DNA of 27,797 nt from a virus. Made by a program: the position numbers and the translations under genes. The notes under the pieces were generated by a model. That model searched no databases. It saw nothing but the letters and a program-made list of their open reading frames with translations, and had not been told where the DNA came from. The stretch lies in IMG/VR virus record IMGVR_UViG_3300027692_000008, positions 1 to 27,797 of that record; one strand, written 5' to 3'. Shown one piece after another: positions 20,132-27,311 of the stretch. Each line of letters opens with the position of its first letter. Within the stretch, counting starts at the first letter, position 1.

Positions 20132-20407
20132 ATGGCGCGCTATTCTTGCCGATGCAGTAACAGCAAGTGCAGAGCGCGCCGTACGTTCCCCCGCCACCCC
20201 GAGCATTACATTCGCCCGCCAAAGTGTTTCTACTGTAGCGGGCGAGTCTTCATCGTGGACCCCTGGATGATGAAGCGCGATACGCGGGCAATGGGGTGCA
20301 TGTGCGCCGGCTATGCGTGGGGCGGCGTTATGTCAGGCGCGATGCATAGGCGCGGGTCGCTGCACTGTTGGTACACAAACGACGGAAGAGATAAGGCTTT
20401 CTTATGA
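20132..20407 (+). CDS. Multi-cysteine zinc-binding protein
   Basis: This 91-residue protein starts at ATG 20132, two bases after the SSB stop; no clear Shine-Dalgarno is present, so coupling is likely. Eight Cys occur at 6, 8, 13, 32, 35, 56, 58 and 79. The first five (CRCSNSKCRARR, then CFYC) look like a zinc ribbon with a very basic patch suited to nucleic acid binding. A Gly/Met-rich middle (CMCAGYAWGGVMSGAMH) is odd. Its stop overlaps the polymerase ATG as ATGA. The conserved place between SSB and polymerase suggests a replication accessory. Confidence 0.75.
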   Translation: MARYSCRCSNSKCRARRTFPRHPEHYIRPPKCFYCSGRVFIVDPWMMKRDTRAMGCMCAGYAWGGVMSGAMHRRGSLHCWYTNDGRDKAFL

Positions 20408-22467
20408 AACTCTGGTGGGATCTTGAAACCTATTCGGAAACCCCGATCAATGACGGGGCGCACCGCTACGCGGAGAAGGCAGAGGTTTTGCTGTTCGCGT
20501 GGGCGGTCGATGACGGCCCGGTACAGTGCTGGGACCTGACAAAAAGCCGCGCTATCCCAACTGATCTCGATCTAGCGATTATTAATGCTACGGAATACTG
20601 GGGGCACAACTCAGGAATGTTCGACCGCGTCATACTTCGGCGCGCGCATTCTCCGCTTCAGAGTAGGATGCAAAACGACAGCCAACACCGCGACACGATG
20701 GTCCAGGCACTTTGCCACGGGCTTCCGGGCAAGCTGGACACGCTGTGCGATATCTTCCGGCTGGAAGCCGATGTCGCGAAGTCTAAGCGCGGCAAGCAAC
20801 TCATCCAGATATTTTGCAAACCGCAAGCAAAAAACAGCAAGCTGCGCCGCAAGACTCGCGAGACGCATCCCGCGGAGTGGGCGGAGTTCATCGAGTACGC
20901 GAAGTCCGATATCACGTCTATGCGCGTGCTGCACCAGAAAATGCCGAAGTGGAATTATCCGAACAACGAATTCGAACTGAAGCTTTGGCAACTCGATCAA
21001 CGAATCAACCAAGCGGGGGTATATGTCGATCTTGAACTTGCAACCAAGGCGATTGAAGCGGTTGACGTTGCGCAAGCCGGCCTTGCAGAAGATGTTACAG
21101 AAGCAACAGGCGGCAGGGTCACTGCCGCGACACAACGAGATAAGCTCCTTAAGCACATACTTGCTGAACATGGAGTACTTCTGCCAGATATGCGGGCAGA
21201 CACACTCGAGAGAAGGCTTCAAGACCCATCGCTGCCGGATGGTGTTCGCGACCTGATCGGTATGCGCTTGATGGCGTCCACGTCATCGGTGAGCAAATAC
21301 AAGCGCGTGATGCGCTCTACGTCTTCCGATGGCTACTTGCGCGGGATTATTCAATTCTCTGGCGCGGGGCGCACTGGACGTGATGCAGGGCGTTTATTCC
21401 AGCCGCAGAACTTGATGCGCCCGACGCTGCCCGCCGAAGAGATTGACGAGGGCATAGAAGCGATCAAGGCGGGTTGCGCGGACCTGATCACGGATAACGT
21501 TATGGAGTTGTGCGCGAACGCCATGCGCGGCGTTATCATCGCGCCACCAGGGAAGAAGCTGGTCGTCGCCGACTTGTCGAACATCGAGGGCCGCGTGCTG
21601 GCTTGGCTCGCCGACGAAGAGTGGAAGCTCCAAGCATTTCGGGACTTCGATGCGGGGATCGGGGAAGACTTGTACAAACTCGGTTACGGGAGCACGTTTG
21701 GCATTTCGCCTTCGGAGGTGAACAAATCGCAGCGCCAGATCGGGAAAGTTATTGAACTGTTCCTGGGTTTCGAAGGGGGCATCGGAGCGTTCATGACGGG
21801 AGCAGCAACGTACGGCATCGATCTAGACGAGATACGCGCTCAGGTGCCAGCGGAGGTTTGGCGCGAGGCAGAAAAGTTTTACACTTGGTCGCAGGATATG
21901 AAGCGCCCTGACTTCGGGTTAAAGGTCGAAACATTTCTAATGTGTGATTCGATCAAGCGCTTATGGCGCCGCGCGAATAGCAAGATCGCTAGCTACTGGC
22001 CGGAAGTTCGCGACGCGGCGTTAGCAGCGACGCAGTATGAAGGAACGGAGGTGAAGTGCCGCAGGGTTACGATGATCCGCAAAGGCAACTGGTTGCGCAT
22101 CATCCTGCCAAGCGGGCGATCGTTATCCTACCCCGCGCCGCGCGTCGAGGATGGCAAACTCAGTTTCATGGGCGTCAACCAGTATTCGCGCAAGTGGTCC
22201 AGGATCAGCACCTACGGCGGCAAGCTGGTCGAAAACATGACGCAAGCCGTAGCGCGCGACGTGTTCAAAGCGAACGCATTTCGCATTACGGATGCCGGGT
22301 ACGAAATCAAACTTCCGGTCCACGACGAAGATATATGCTACGCACCCGACCGGCCTGAGTTCAACGCCGAACATTTGTCAGGACTACTCGCGACCAATCC
22401 TGCTTGGGCTCCCGATTTACCCCTAGCCGCTGCCGGTTTCGAAGGGTATCGGTACAGAAAAGATTGA
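20404..22467 (+). CDS. DNA polymerase, family A, with 3'-5' exonuclease domain
   Basis: This 687-residue polymerase shows proofreading motifs WWDLETYSE (Exo I, Asp6 and Glu8), GHNSGMFDRVIL (Exo II, near 68-79) and EYAKSDITSM (Exo III). Polymerase motif A is VVADLSNIEGRVLAWL, motif B is RQIGKVIELFLGFEGG, and motif C is LPVHDEDICY. Motif B lacks the FGxxYG of bacterial Pol I and has the LG(F/Y)xGG form seen in phage relatives. There is no 5'-3' exonuclease domain, as usual for phage PolA. It is the replicative polymerase and presumably works with the oppositely transcribed primase-helicase and with DUF2815. Confidence 0.95.
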   Translation: MKLWWDLETYSETPINDGAHRYAEKAEVLLFAWAVDDGPVQCWDLTKSRAIPTDLDLAIINATEYWGHNSGMFDRVILRRAHSPLQSRMQNDSQHRDTMVQALCHGLPGKLDTLCDIFRLEADVAKSKRGKQLIQIFCKPQAKNSKLRRKTRETHPAEWAEFIEYAKSDITSMRVLHQKMPKWNYPNNEFELKLWQLDQRINQAGVYVDLELATKAIEAVDVAQAGLAEDVTEATGGRVTAATQRDKLLKHILAEHGVLLPDMRADTLERRLQDPSLPDGVRDLIGMRLMASTSSVSKYKRVMRSTSSDGYLRGIIQFSGAGRTGRDAGRLFQPQNLMRPTLPAEEIDEGIEAIKAGCADLITDNVMELCANAMRGVIIAPPGKKLVVADLSNIEGRVLAWLADEEWKLQAFRDFDAGIGEDLYKLGYGSTFGISPSEVNKSQRQIGKVIELFLGFEGGIGAFMTGAATYGIDLDEIRAQVPAEVWREAEKFYTWSQDMKRPDFGLKVETFLMCDSIKRLWRRANSKIASYWPEVRDAALAATQYEGTEVKCRRVTMIRKGNWLRIILPSGRSLSYPAPRVEDGKLSFMGVNQYSRKWSRISTYGGKLVENMTQAVARDVFKANAFRITDAGYEIKLPVHDEDICYAPDRPEFNAEHLSGLLATNPAWAPDLPLAAAGFEGYRYRKD

Positions 22468-22520
22468 CAAGCGTTTTGCAACTGCTATAGTTCAGCCACA
22501 AACAACGAACGGAGAAAATA
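22464..22520 (+). promoter_or_regulatory. Promoter and leader, copy 3 of the recurring cassette
   Basis: TTGACA (22464-22469) and TATAGT (22486-22491) are separated by 16 bases, with TGC making an extended -10. The -35 overlaps the last codons of the polymerase gene. ACAACGAA begins 11 bases after the -10, and GGAG precedes ATG 22521. This is the strongest of the three copies and gives the distal genes their own promoter. Confidence 0.78.
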
Positions 22521-22697
22521 ATGTTCAGCAGAGACAACAAACACTACCGCGCAACGCCACGCACGATCCAGCAAGCGTTCGGCGCGTACCACCGCTACGA
22601 CATTGCGGTCTGCAAGAAGCACGAACGCCTGTGCGCGGTTATCGGCGTGCTGATCGTCGGCGTGGTTTTCGGTTTGCTGATGGGGTGGCGAGGATGA
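22521..22697 (+). CDS. Membrane microprotein, 58 residues
   Basis: ATG 22521 follows GGAG by eight bases directly behind promoter copy 3. Residues 1-36 are basic and soluble (KHYRATPRTIQQAFGAYHRY). Residues 37-55 form one transmembrane segment (LCAVIGVLIVGVVFGLLMG). The protein would have its N-terminus in the cytoplasm by the positive-inside rule. The next gene starts within its stop as ATGA. Function unknown; a strong dedicated promoter suggests early or high expression. Confidence 0.65.
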   Translation: MFSRDNKHYRATPRTIQQAFGAYHRYDIAVCKKHERLCAVIGVLIVGVVFGLLMGWRG

Positions 22698-22786
22698 TTC
22701 ACCTAGCAATGCTGTTCTTCGCGGGCTATGGCGTAGCTTCATTCGTCAAGGACATACTGGAGGCATTCCAAGATGCGCGAAAGTGA
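22694..22786 (+). CDS. Membrane microprotein, 30 residues
   Basis: ATG 22694 overlaps the preceding TGA as ATGA. The peptide has a hydrophobic half (MIHLAMLFFAGYGVASFV) and an amphipathic charged helix (KDILEAFQDARK). It overlaps the VRR-NUC start by 14 bases, and its end carries that gene's ribosome site. It could simply be the coupling spacer, but composition and context fit a real small membrane peptide. Confidence 0.45.
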   Translation: MIHLAMLFFAGYGVASFVKDILEAFQDARK

Positions 22787-23051
22787 AATCGAAGCTTATT
22801 TCATCAAGAGGGTGAAAGAGCACGGGGGTGAGCAACGCAAGTGGGTGTCCCCAGGCCGCAAAGGCGTACCAGACCGCATACTGATTCTCGGCGGAAACGT
22901 GTACTTTGTGGAGTTGAAAGCGCCGGGTAAAGCGCCACGCCCGGATCAACTGCGCGAACACGATAAGCTTCGCCGTCAGGGGGCTCGTATTTCGATTATC
23001 GACAGTAAGGAAGGCGTGGACGCTTTCCTTCCACCAAGGAGAACAACGTGA
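22773..23051 (+). CDS. VRR-NUC nuclease
   Basis: This 92-residue protein starts at ATG 22773 with GGAGG nine bases upstream. It is a stand-alone VRR-NUC domain of the PD-(D/E)XK type. The motif KGVPDRILIL holds the catalytic Asp, YFVELKAPGK the ExK, and RPDQLREHDKLRRQGA the conserved Gln and following helix. Family members in phages resemble Holliday-junction or flap nucleases that act with the neighbouring SNF2-type helicase. The adjacency of VRR-NUC and SNF2 helicase is a recurrent phage arrangement. Confidence 0.93.
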   Translation: MRESEIEAYFIKRVKEHGGEQRKWVSPGRKGVPDRILILGGNVYFVELKAPGKAPRPDQLREHDKLRRQGARISIIDSKEGVDAFLPPRRTT

Positions 23052-23128
23052 CTTTCATCGGAATTATGGGCTGGATTGCGGTTGCAGCGCTCGTAGTCGA
23101 ATTCGTCTACAAGGCGGGGCGCAAGTGA
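23048..23128 (+). CDS. Membrane microprotein, 26 residues
   Basis: GTG 23048 overlaps the VRR-NUC stop as GTGA and has AAGGAG seven bases upstream. Its stop in turn overlaps the helicase GTG as GTGA. The peptide is one transmembrane segment (MTFIGIMGWIAVAALVVEFV) with a basic tail (YKAGRK). Strong ribosome site plus double coupling argue that it is translated. Function unknown. Confidence 0.6.
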   Translation: MTFIGIMGWIAVAALVVEFVYKAGRK

Positions 23129-24495
23129 AGCTTCGCCCTTACCAGCAACTAATCATCGACCACGTCTTAGATAAGGAGCGATGCAATGCCTTTGTGCCAA
23201 TGGGCCTTGGCAAGACAATCTCGACCCTCAAAGCCCTTGAGGCGCTCTCCCTCGTTGACGATTCGCCGACGCTCGTTCTTGCTCCGCTTAGAGTCGCGCA
23301 GAGCACCTGGCCGGATGAAGTTAAGAAGTGGGGGCTGGACCTACCGACCACTGCTGTTGTCGGCACAGCCCAGCAAAGGGCTCAGGCACTGCGTGAGGAC
23401 TCGGCTATCTTCACCACGAACTACGAAAACCTACCGTGGTTGATTGACTGGTACAAGTACAACCCTCGCCCTTGGCCGTTCAAGACGATCGTGGCCGACG
23501 AGGTAACGAAACTCAAAGGCTTCCGCACGCGCCAGGGCACTAAGCGCGCCAAGGCACTTGCTGAAGTTGCACACAAAAAGGTGGACAGATGGATTGGGCT
23601 GACTGGGACGCCTGCACCAAATGGGCTGAAAGACTTGTGGGGACCAATGTGGTTTGTCGATGGGGGCCAGAGACTTGGGAAGTCTTTTAAGGCCTTTTCA
23701 CAACGATGGTTCCGGTCGAGCTTCGATGGGTACGGCCTGGAGCCCCTGGATTCTGCCCAGGCGGAGATACAGAGTCTAATTTCCGACGTGTGCTTATCCT
23801 TGGATGCGAAGGACTACTTCAATCTCTCCGAGCCGATCAGGAACAAAATAGTAGTGGATCTGCCTCACAAAGCGCGCCAGCAGTATCGGGACATGGAAAA
23901 GAAGATGTTCCTGGAACTGGAGGGGCACTTGGGGCCGACGGAAGTCGAAGCGCTGAACGCGGCATCGAAGACCCAGAAGTGCTTGCAGCTCGCGAACGGC
24001 GCAATCTATACCGATGAAGCGCGCAACTGGACGGAGGTCCATGATGCCAAGATTCAAGCCCTTGATGACATCATCGAAGAGGCAGGGGGCGCCCCCGTAC
24101 TTGTCGCTTACCATTTTAAGCATGATCTTGTTCGTTTGCGCGCCGCTTTTCCTCGCGGCCGCGTGCTTGATTCCAATCCAGAGACTATTAGAGCTTGGAA
24201 CGCGGGGAAAATACCGGTTCTGTTTGCTCATCCTGCTAGTGCTGGTCATGGTCTTAATTTGCAGGACGGCGGCAACATCATCGTGTTTTTCTCAGTGAAC
24301 TGGAACCTGGAAGAACACCAACAGATCATTGAGCGGATAGGCCCGACTCGCCAGATGCAAGCAGGGCATGACAGACCGGTTTTCATCCACTACATCTTGG
24401 CGAATGACACGGTGGATTTCGACGTGCTGGAGCGACTTGAGAGTAAGCGTTCGGTGCAGGACATTCTTATGCAAGCAATGAAAAGGAGAAAGTAA
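23125..24495 (+). CDS. SNF2-type superfamily 2 helicase
   Basis: This 456-residue protein starts at GTG 23125, coupled to the upstream microprotein. It begins with the Q-like motif LRPYQQLIIDHVL, then Walker A MGLGKT (26-31), LVLAPLRVAQSTWPDEVKKW (motif Ia region), motif II VADEVTKLK, and motif III LTGTPAPNG. In the C-terminal RecA domain come LVAYHFKHDLVRL, HPASAGHGLNLQDG (motif V) and QQIIERIGPTRQ (motif VI). Motif II is DEVT rather than the usual DEAH/DESH. Phage members of this family are linked to DNA repair, recombination and replication restart together with VRR-NUC. Confidence 0.92.
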   Translation: MKLRPYQQLIIDHVLDKERCNAFVPMGLGKTISTLKALEALSLVDDSPTLVLAPLRVAQSTWPDEVKKWGLDLPTTAVVGTAQQRAQALREDSAIFTTNYENLPWLIDWYKYNPRPWPFKTIVADEVTKLKGFRTRQGTKRAKALAEVAHKKVDRWIGLTGTPAPNGLKDLWGPMWFVDGGQRLGKSFKAFSQRWFRSSFDGYGLEPLDSAQAEIQSLISDVCLSLDAKDYFNLSEPIRNKIVVDLPHKARQQYRDMEKKMFLELEGHLGPTEVEALNAASKTQKCLQLANGAIYTDEARNWTEVHDAKIQALDDIIEEAGGAPVLVAYHFKHDLVRLRAAFPRGRVLDSNPETIRAWNAGKIPVLFAHPASAGHGLNLQDGGNIIVFFSVNWNLEEHQQIIERIGPTRQMQAGHDRPVFIHYILANDTVDFDVLERLESKRSVQDILMQAMKRRK

Positions 24496-25049
24496 TGCGA
24501 AGGAATTTCGGGACCGACGAGGCTTGGTACGCCTGGTCTACGGAGATAGACGCAAGAGTTAAGCAACTCGAAAAACACATCCACTATCCTCACAACGAAG
24601 TAGCGATGAAAGAAGCCGCCAAGGCGCAAAATGCACCGCTAACTGATGCCCGCATATTCGAGATAACTAAACTCGCAGATTTCGGAGACATAGAGTTCCA
24701 ATGCCGGGACTTCCCTGCCGATAAAGCTCTCGCAATCGCGCGCGTACGCAAACTACTAGAACTAGCGGCCCAGACCCCACACAACGAAGTAGCGATGAAA
24801 GAAGCCGCTGCCAAGGCGCAAGCGCAACCTGAACCGATGCAAAGCTACGCCCGGATGCAAGCCCAAACGATTATCAGCGAAGTCTATCCGCCGCCCATGC
24901 GCGCAGATACCGAAGCAATTCTCGCGCTGACGAAGTTCGCGAAGCGCTTGCTCAACCCGGAAGATCTCGGCCACGCGGTGACGTTCGAAGTGCGCCAGCT
25001 TGCGCGCCGCGCGCTGGGGTTGCCGGAGGTTAAGGAGTACGACTTGTGA
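24495..25049 (+). CDS. Helical protein with internal duplication, unknown
   Basis: This 184-residue protein starts at ATG 24495 inside the helicase stop (TAATG), with AGGAG six bases upstream. It is predicted mostly helical. The segment PHNEVAMKEAA followed by KAQ occurs twice, 63 residues apart, and the underlying DNA repeat is perfect over 29 bases. The C-terminal region (EAILALTKFAKRLLNPEDLG) is rich in basic helices. No family is recognised. The position after helicase suggests an accessory to DNA transactions, but nothing more can be claimed. Confidence 0.7.
   Translation: MRRNFGTDEAWYAWSTEIDARVKQLEKHIHYPHNEVAMKEAAKAQNAPLTDARIFEITKLADFGDIEFQCRDFPADKALAIARVRKLLELAAQTPHNEVAMKEAAAKAQAQPEPMQSYARMQAQTIISEVYPPPMRADTEAILALTKFAKRLLNPEDLGHAVTFEVRQLARRALGLPEVKEYDL
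24591..24808. repeat. Perfect 29-bp direct repeat within a coding region
   Basis: The 29 bases at 24591-24619 recur exactly at 24780-24808, an offset of 189 bases (63 codons), so the frame is kept. After three extra bases in the second copy the similarity continues with AAGGCGCAA. This is a recent in-frame internal duplication. Confidence 0.9.
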
Positions 25050-25567
25050 AAACCTGTACGAAGTGCGGGGTTGAGAAAGAGTTGAGCGAGTTCGCAAAGT
25101 CAAAAGCAAGAAAAGACGGGGTTTTTATCTGGTGCAAGCCGTGCCAGAGGGCTTACGACAAAACCCGCCGAGAGTTGTACGTTGAAAGAGAAAGGGAACG
25201 CAGCAAAAAGAAGTATTGGGCGAACGTGGCGGAATCGCGCTTAAAAAACAAACTGAAGGAGCGGGAGGCAAGGGCTGCAGGTAACAGAGTAGACACCTCT
25301 CAGTGGAGGAAGGAAAACCCCGAAAAGTACAGAGACTGGCAAAAGAAGTACTGGGCGTCTCAAGCAGTGAAGGAACGGCGTAAGACGGTAAGAGAGGCGG
25401 CCCCTGATGGGTATTTGAAAAGTAAAGTTCGTTCCCTACGGGAAGCGACATCCGAAGAACTCGCCAATTATCGCGAAACACTATTCATAAAGCGCGAAGC
25501 AGATGCTTTCAAGAAGTTCCTAACCCAAATTGAAGAGAGGCTTGAAAATGGCACGACAACTAGTTAG
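25046..25567 (+). CDS. Zinc-knuckle protein, HNH-associated type
   Basis: This 173-residue protein starts at GTG 25046, overlapping the upstream stop as GTGA, with AAGGAG eight bases upstream. Residues 4-33 carry CTKC and CKPC separated by 22 residues, with ELSEFAKSKARKDGVFIWC between, a zinc knuckle often found at the front of phage HNH or endonuclease VII-like proteins. No HNH motif follows. Instead residues 40-125 are extremely Arg/Lys/Glu-rich helices (for example ERERSKKKYWANVAES) with Trp-Lys repeats, suited to DNA or RNA binding. The role is unknown. Confidence 0.72.
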   Translation: MKTCTKCGVEKELSEFAKSKARKDGVFIWCKPCQRAYDKTRRELYVERERERSKKKYWANVAESRLKNKLKEREARAAGNRVDTSQWRKENPEKYRDWQKKYWASQAVKERRKTVREAAPDGYLKSKVRSLREATSEELANYRETLFIKREADAFKKFLTQIEERLENGTTTS

Positions 25568-25811
25568 CACCGGCAAACTCCGTACCTTCCTTTCCGACGC
25601 ACTGGTGAAGATGGATGCAGGCGAGATGACGGCGGAAGATGTGAGCGCAATGGCGAAGCTGGCTGGCCAGATCAATGAAAGCTTGTACGCCGAAATCCGC
25701 TTCCAACGCTTGCAACTGGAATTGAAGCGCGAGGTCGGCAAGTTCGGCGAGTTGATCATTGGCGATACTGACGGCAACGAGAAAGTACGGAATCCCCCGG
25801 AGGAAAAGTGA
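25548..25811 (+). CDS. Small helical phage protein, unknown
   Basis: ATG 25548 (GAGAGG seven bases upstream) gives 87 residues and overlaps the preceding gene by 20 bases. It is all-helical: VSTGKLRTFLSDALVKMDAG, then EDVSAMAKLAGQINESLYAE and RFQRLQLELKREVGKFGELI. Similar short helical proteins are frequent in phages before accessory genes and are usually uncharacterised. It may dimerise through the last helix. Confidence 0.7.
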   Translation: MARQLVSTGKLRTFLSDALVKMDAGEMTAEDVSAMAKLAGQINESLYAEIRFQRLQLELKREVGKFGELIIGDTDGNEKVRNPPEEK

Positions 25812-26620
25812 AGCTCTACAGCACAACCGACGCGGGCAAGTCGATCCACAAAGCGCACGGGCAGTTCACGCATGTGGTGCTTAACCGTTCGACCACGCTT
25901 TCCCGCGCAATACCATTCAACTCGCGCACGATCGTGGACTTGCCCCTCTACCAGTACGCGAGCTGGATTCCCGAGTCGGAGTTGCAGCTTCGCAACTGGT
26001 GGGACAGGGGCGGTGTGCTGATCGCCCAGGATAGCCACCTGACGCTCCCCGAGGGGCCGCCCGACGTGACAGTACTGGCCGAATGCCCCTACGACCTGTT
26101 CAGGCTGGAAACCACGAATCAGTTCAACCGAGAGTACGGAGTGGTTCCGAACCCGGTATCGTGGACTGCGCACGACGAGACGGTAGACCTACGCCATCCG
26201 CCGGTGGACTTCCTGAAAGAGATCTGGCACCACTGCGGGGGGCGTCAGATGTCGCCTTCCGAGTTGTCGCAAGCATCGGGGTGGCCCGTGGCGCAAGTCC
26301 AGCTTATGAAGAACTGTTTCAAGCCGGAGGAATGGTGGTATGTCCAGAAGCGCCTGAAGCCTGACCGCAGCGAGTTGATGCCGGCATGGGATTGGCTGGA
26401 GGGTGGCGCGGTTCCGAAGCGCGAAGTCACGAAGTCGGGTTACCGCGCAGCGGTGGAGGAACTAGGGCGCTTCGGGTATATCGGCTTGAAGAAACTGCAC
26501 CACTACCCGAGTGAAACGCCCAAGTGGCGCGCGCTTGAGAAAGAGCGCAACGCGGCGCTTAAGTCCTTGGCTGATGTTCGATTACTTGTGGAATCGCTTC
26601 CCGACCATCTGTCATCGTAA
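25808..26620 (+). CDS. Unknown protein, last gene of the rightward operon
   Basis: This 270-residue protein starts at GTG 25808, overlapping the upstream stop as GTGA with GGAGG four bases upstream. Residues 60-145 contain WIPESELQLRNWWDRGGVLI and ECPYDLFRLETTNQFNREYG. Residues 150-185 resemble a helix-turn-helix (MSPSELSQASGWPVAQVQLM). A basic region and a C-terminal helical segment rich in Glu/Leu follow. I recognise no family. The 3' end overlaps the convergent gene by 62 bases. Confidence 0.75.
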   Translation: MKLYSTTDAGKSIHKAHGQFTHVVLNRSTTLSRAIPFNSRTIVDLPLYQYASWIPESELQLRNWWDRGGVLIAQDSHLTLPEGPPDVTVLAECPYDLFRLETTNQFNREYGVVPNPVSWTAHDETVDLRHPPVDFLKEIWHHCGGRQMSPSELSQASGWPVAQVQLMKNCFKPEEWWYVQKRLKPDRSELMPAWDWLEGGAVPKREVTKSGYRAAVEELGRFGYIGLKKLHHYPSETPKWRALEKERNAALKSLADVRLLVESLPDHLSS

Positions 26621-27092
26621 TCACGGTTTGCCGTATCTCTTTAATTCTTGGAGCATTCGCATGATAAAGGGCATTCAACTCGGCCAGGGCGTTCTCACTC
26701 TCGGAATTACCTGCGCGCGCCGACCCTCCCCCGGTCAGAGCAAGCGCCGCGTCGAGTTTGACTTTTGCGAGAGCGGCACTGTCACCGAAATTCATCGTAG
26801 CGAGCTTGTGGACTTCTTTTATGCCATCGACGCGGAAAACCCTTACGAGGTCTGCGACCTGATTTTCAAACTGGTCGGAACTGAGACGAGAATAAGCCGG
26901 ATCAACTTTGACCTGCTCAACAGCCCCAGCGAAGGCTTGCAGGGAAGCGCTGCGACGGATGTACTGGTCGATCTCGCGAGCGGTACATCCGAGCGCACAA
27001 GCGGTGAGGAACAAGTCACCTTTAGCCTCGGTTAAAGCCGTTTTGATTGACGCTTCGGAAATCAGACCAGCCTTTCGCGATTCGCTGGTCAT
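26559..27092 (-). CDS. Helical DNA-binding protein, possible terminase small subunit
   Basis: This 177-residue protein starts at ATG 27092, overlapping the previous stop as ATGA. Residues 15-55 (TALTEAKGDLFLTACALGCT, then AREIDQYIRRSASLQAFAGA) form an N-terminal helix-turn-helix of the type used by terminase small subunits for DNA recognition. The middle (LATMNFGDSAALAKVKLDAA) recalls the GD...A...VL segment after it. The C-terminus is helical. If correct, this is the packaging DNA-recognition subunit, placed far from the large subunit in this window. A general phage DNA-binding protein is the alternative. Confidence 0.62.
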   Translation of the reverse strand: MTSESRKAGLISEASIKTALTEAKGDLFLTACALGCTAREIDQYIRRSASLQAFAGAVEQVKVDPAYSRLSSDQFENQVADLVRVFRVDGIKEVHKLATMNFGDSAALAKVKLDAALALTGGGSARAGNSESENALAELNALYHANAPRIKEIRQTVITMTDGREAIPQVIEHQPRT

Positions 27093-27247
27093 TTTTTCGT
27101 AGCCTTCTTCGCGGGCAAGCCCTTAAGCGACTTGCCCACTTGCGATTTCACGAACTCTTTGCCCACGCGCTTGGGGATGCCCAAGCCGGAGCGGCCCGCT
27201 GCTGCCGCATGCATGGCGGCGTTTTGGGCTTTCGATTTCATCGGCAT
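27089..27247 (-). CDS. Small basic Ala/Lys-rich protein
   Basis: This 52-residue protein starts at ATG 27247 with AAGGA six bases upstream, and its stop overlaps the next ATG as ATGA. It is Ala/Lys/Gly-rich (MPMKSKAQNAAMHAAAAGRS, and a tail GLPAKKATKK), similar in character to the tiny basic proteins between terminase and portal. It overlaps another candidate frame for 125 bases. Function unknown. Confidence 0.6.
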   Translation of the reverse strand: MPMKSKAQNAAMHAAAAGRSGLGIPKRVGKEFVKSQVGKSLKGLPAKKATKK

Positions 27248-27311
27248 GATCTTTCCTTATGTCTTCGCACATGCATTTATACATCGGATTGCCGCATCGG
27301 CCACAGTCCAT
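27123..27311 (-). CDS. Small cysteine-rich protein overlapping its neighbour in another frame
   Basis: ATG 27311 overlaps the upstream stop as TGATG and has GGAG five bases before it. The 62-residue frame begins MDCGRCGNPMYKCMCEDIRK, a four-Cys knuckle that looks real. The rest (residues 25-62) lies antiparallel to nothing but in another frame of the 52-residue gene and is less convincing. Either both proteins are made from overlapping frames, or a sequence error or recent frameshift has lengthened a shorter zinc peptide. Confidence 0.5.
   Translation of the reverse strand: MDCGRCGNPMYKCMCEDIRKDHADEIESPKRRHACGSSGPLRLGHPQARGQRVREIASGQVA

Noticed and set aside
25046-25567. HNH homing endonuclease
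   Set aside because: The CxxC pairs are present, but no His-Asn-His motif follows, so only zinc binding can be supported.
26511-27035. 174-residue plus-strand open frame
   Set aside because: It lies antisense to the helical terminase-small-like gene, which has a coupled start and sensible fold; the plus frame lacks a ribosome site.
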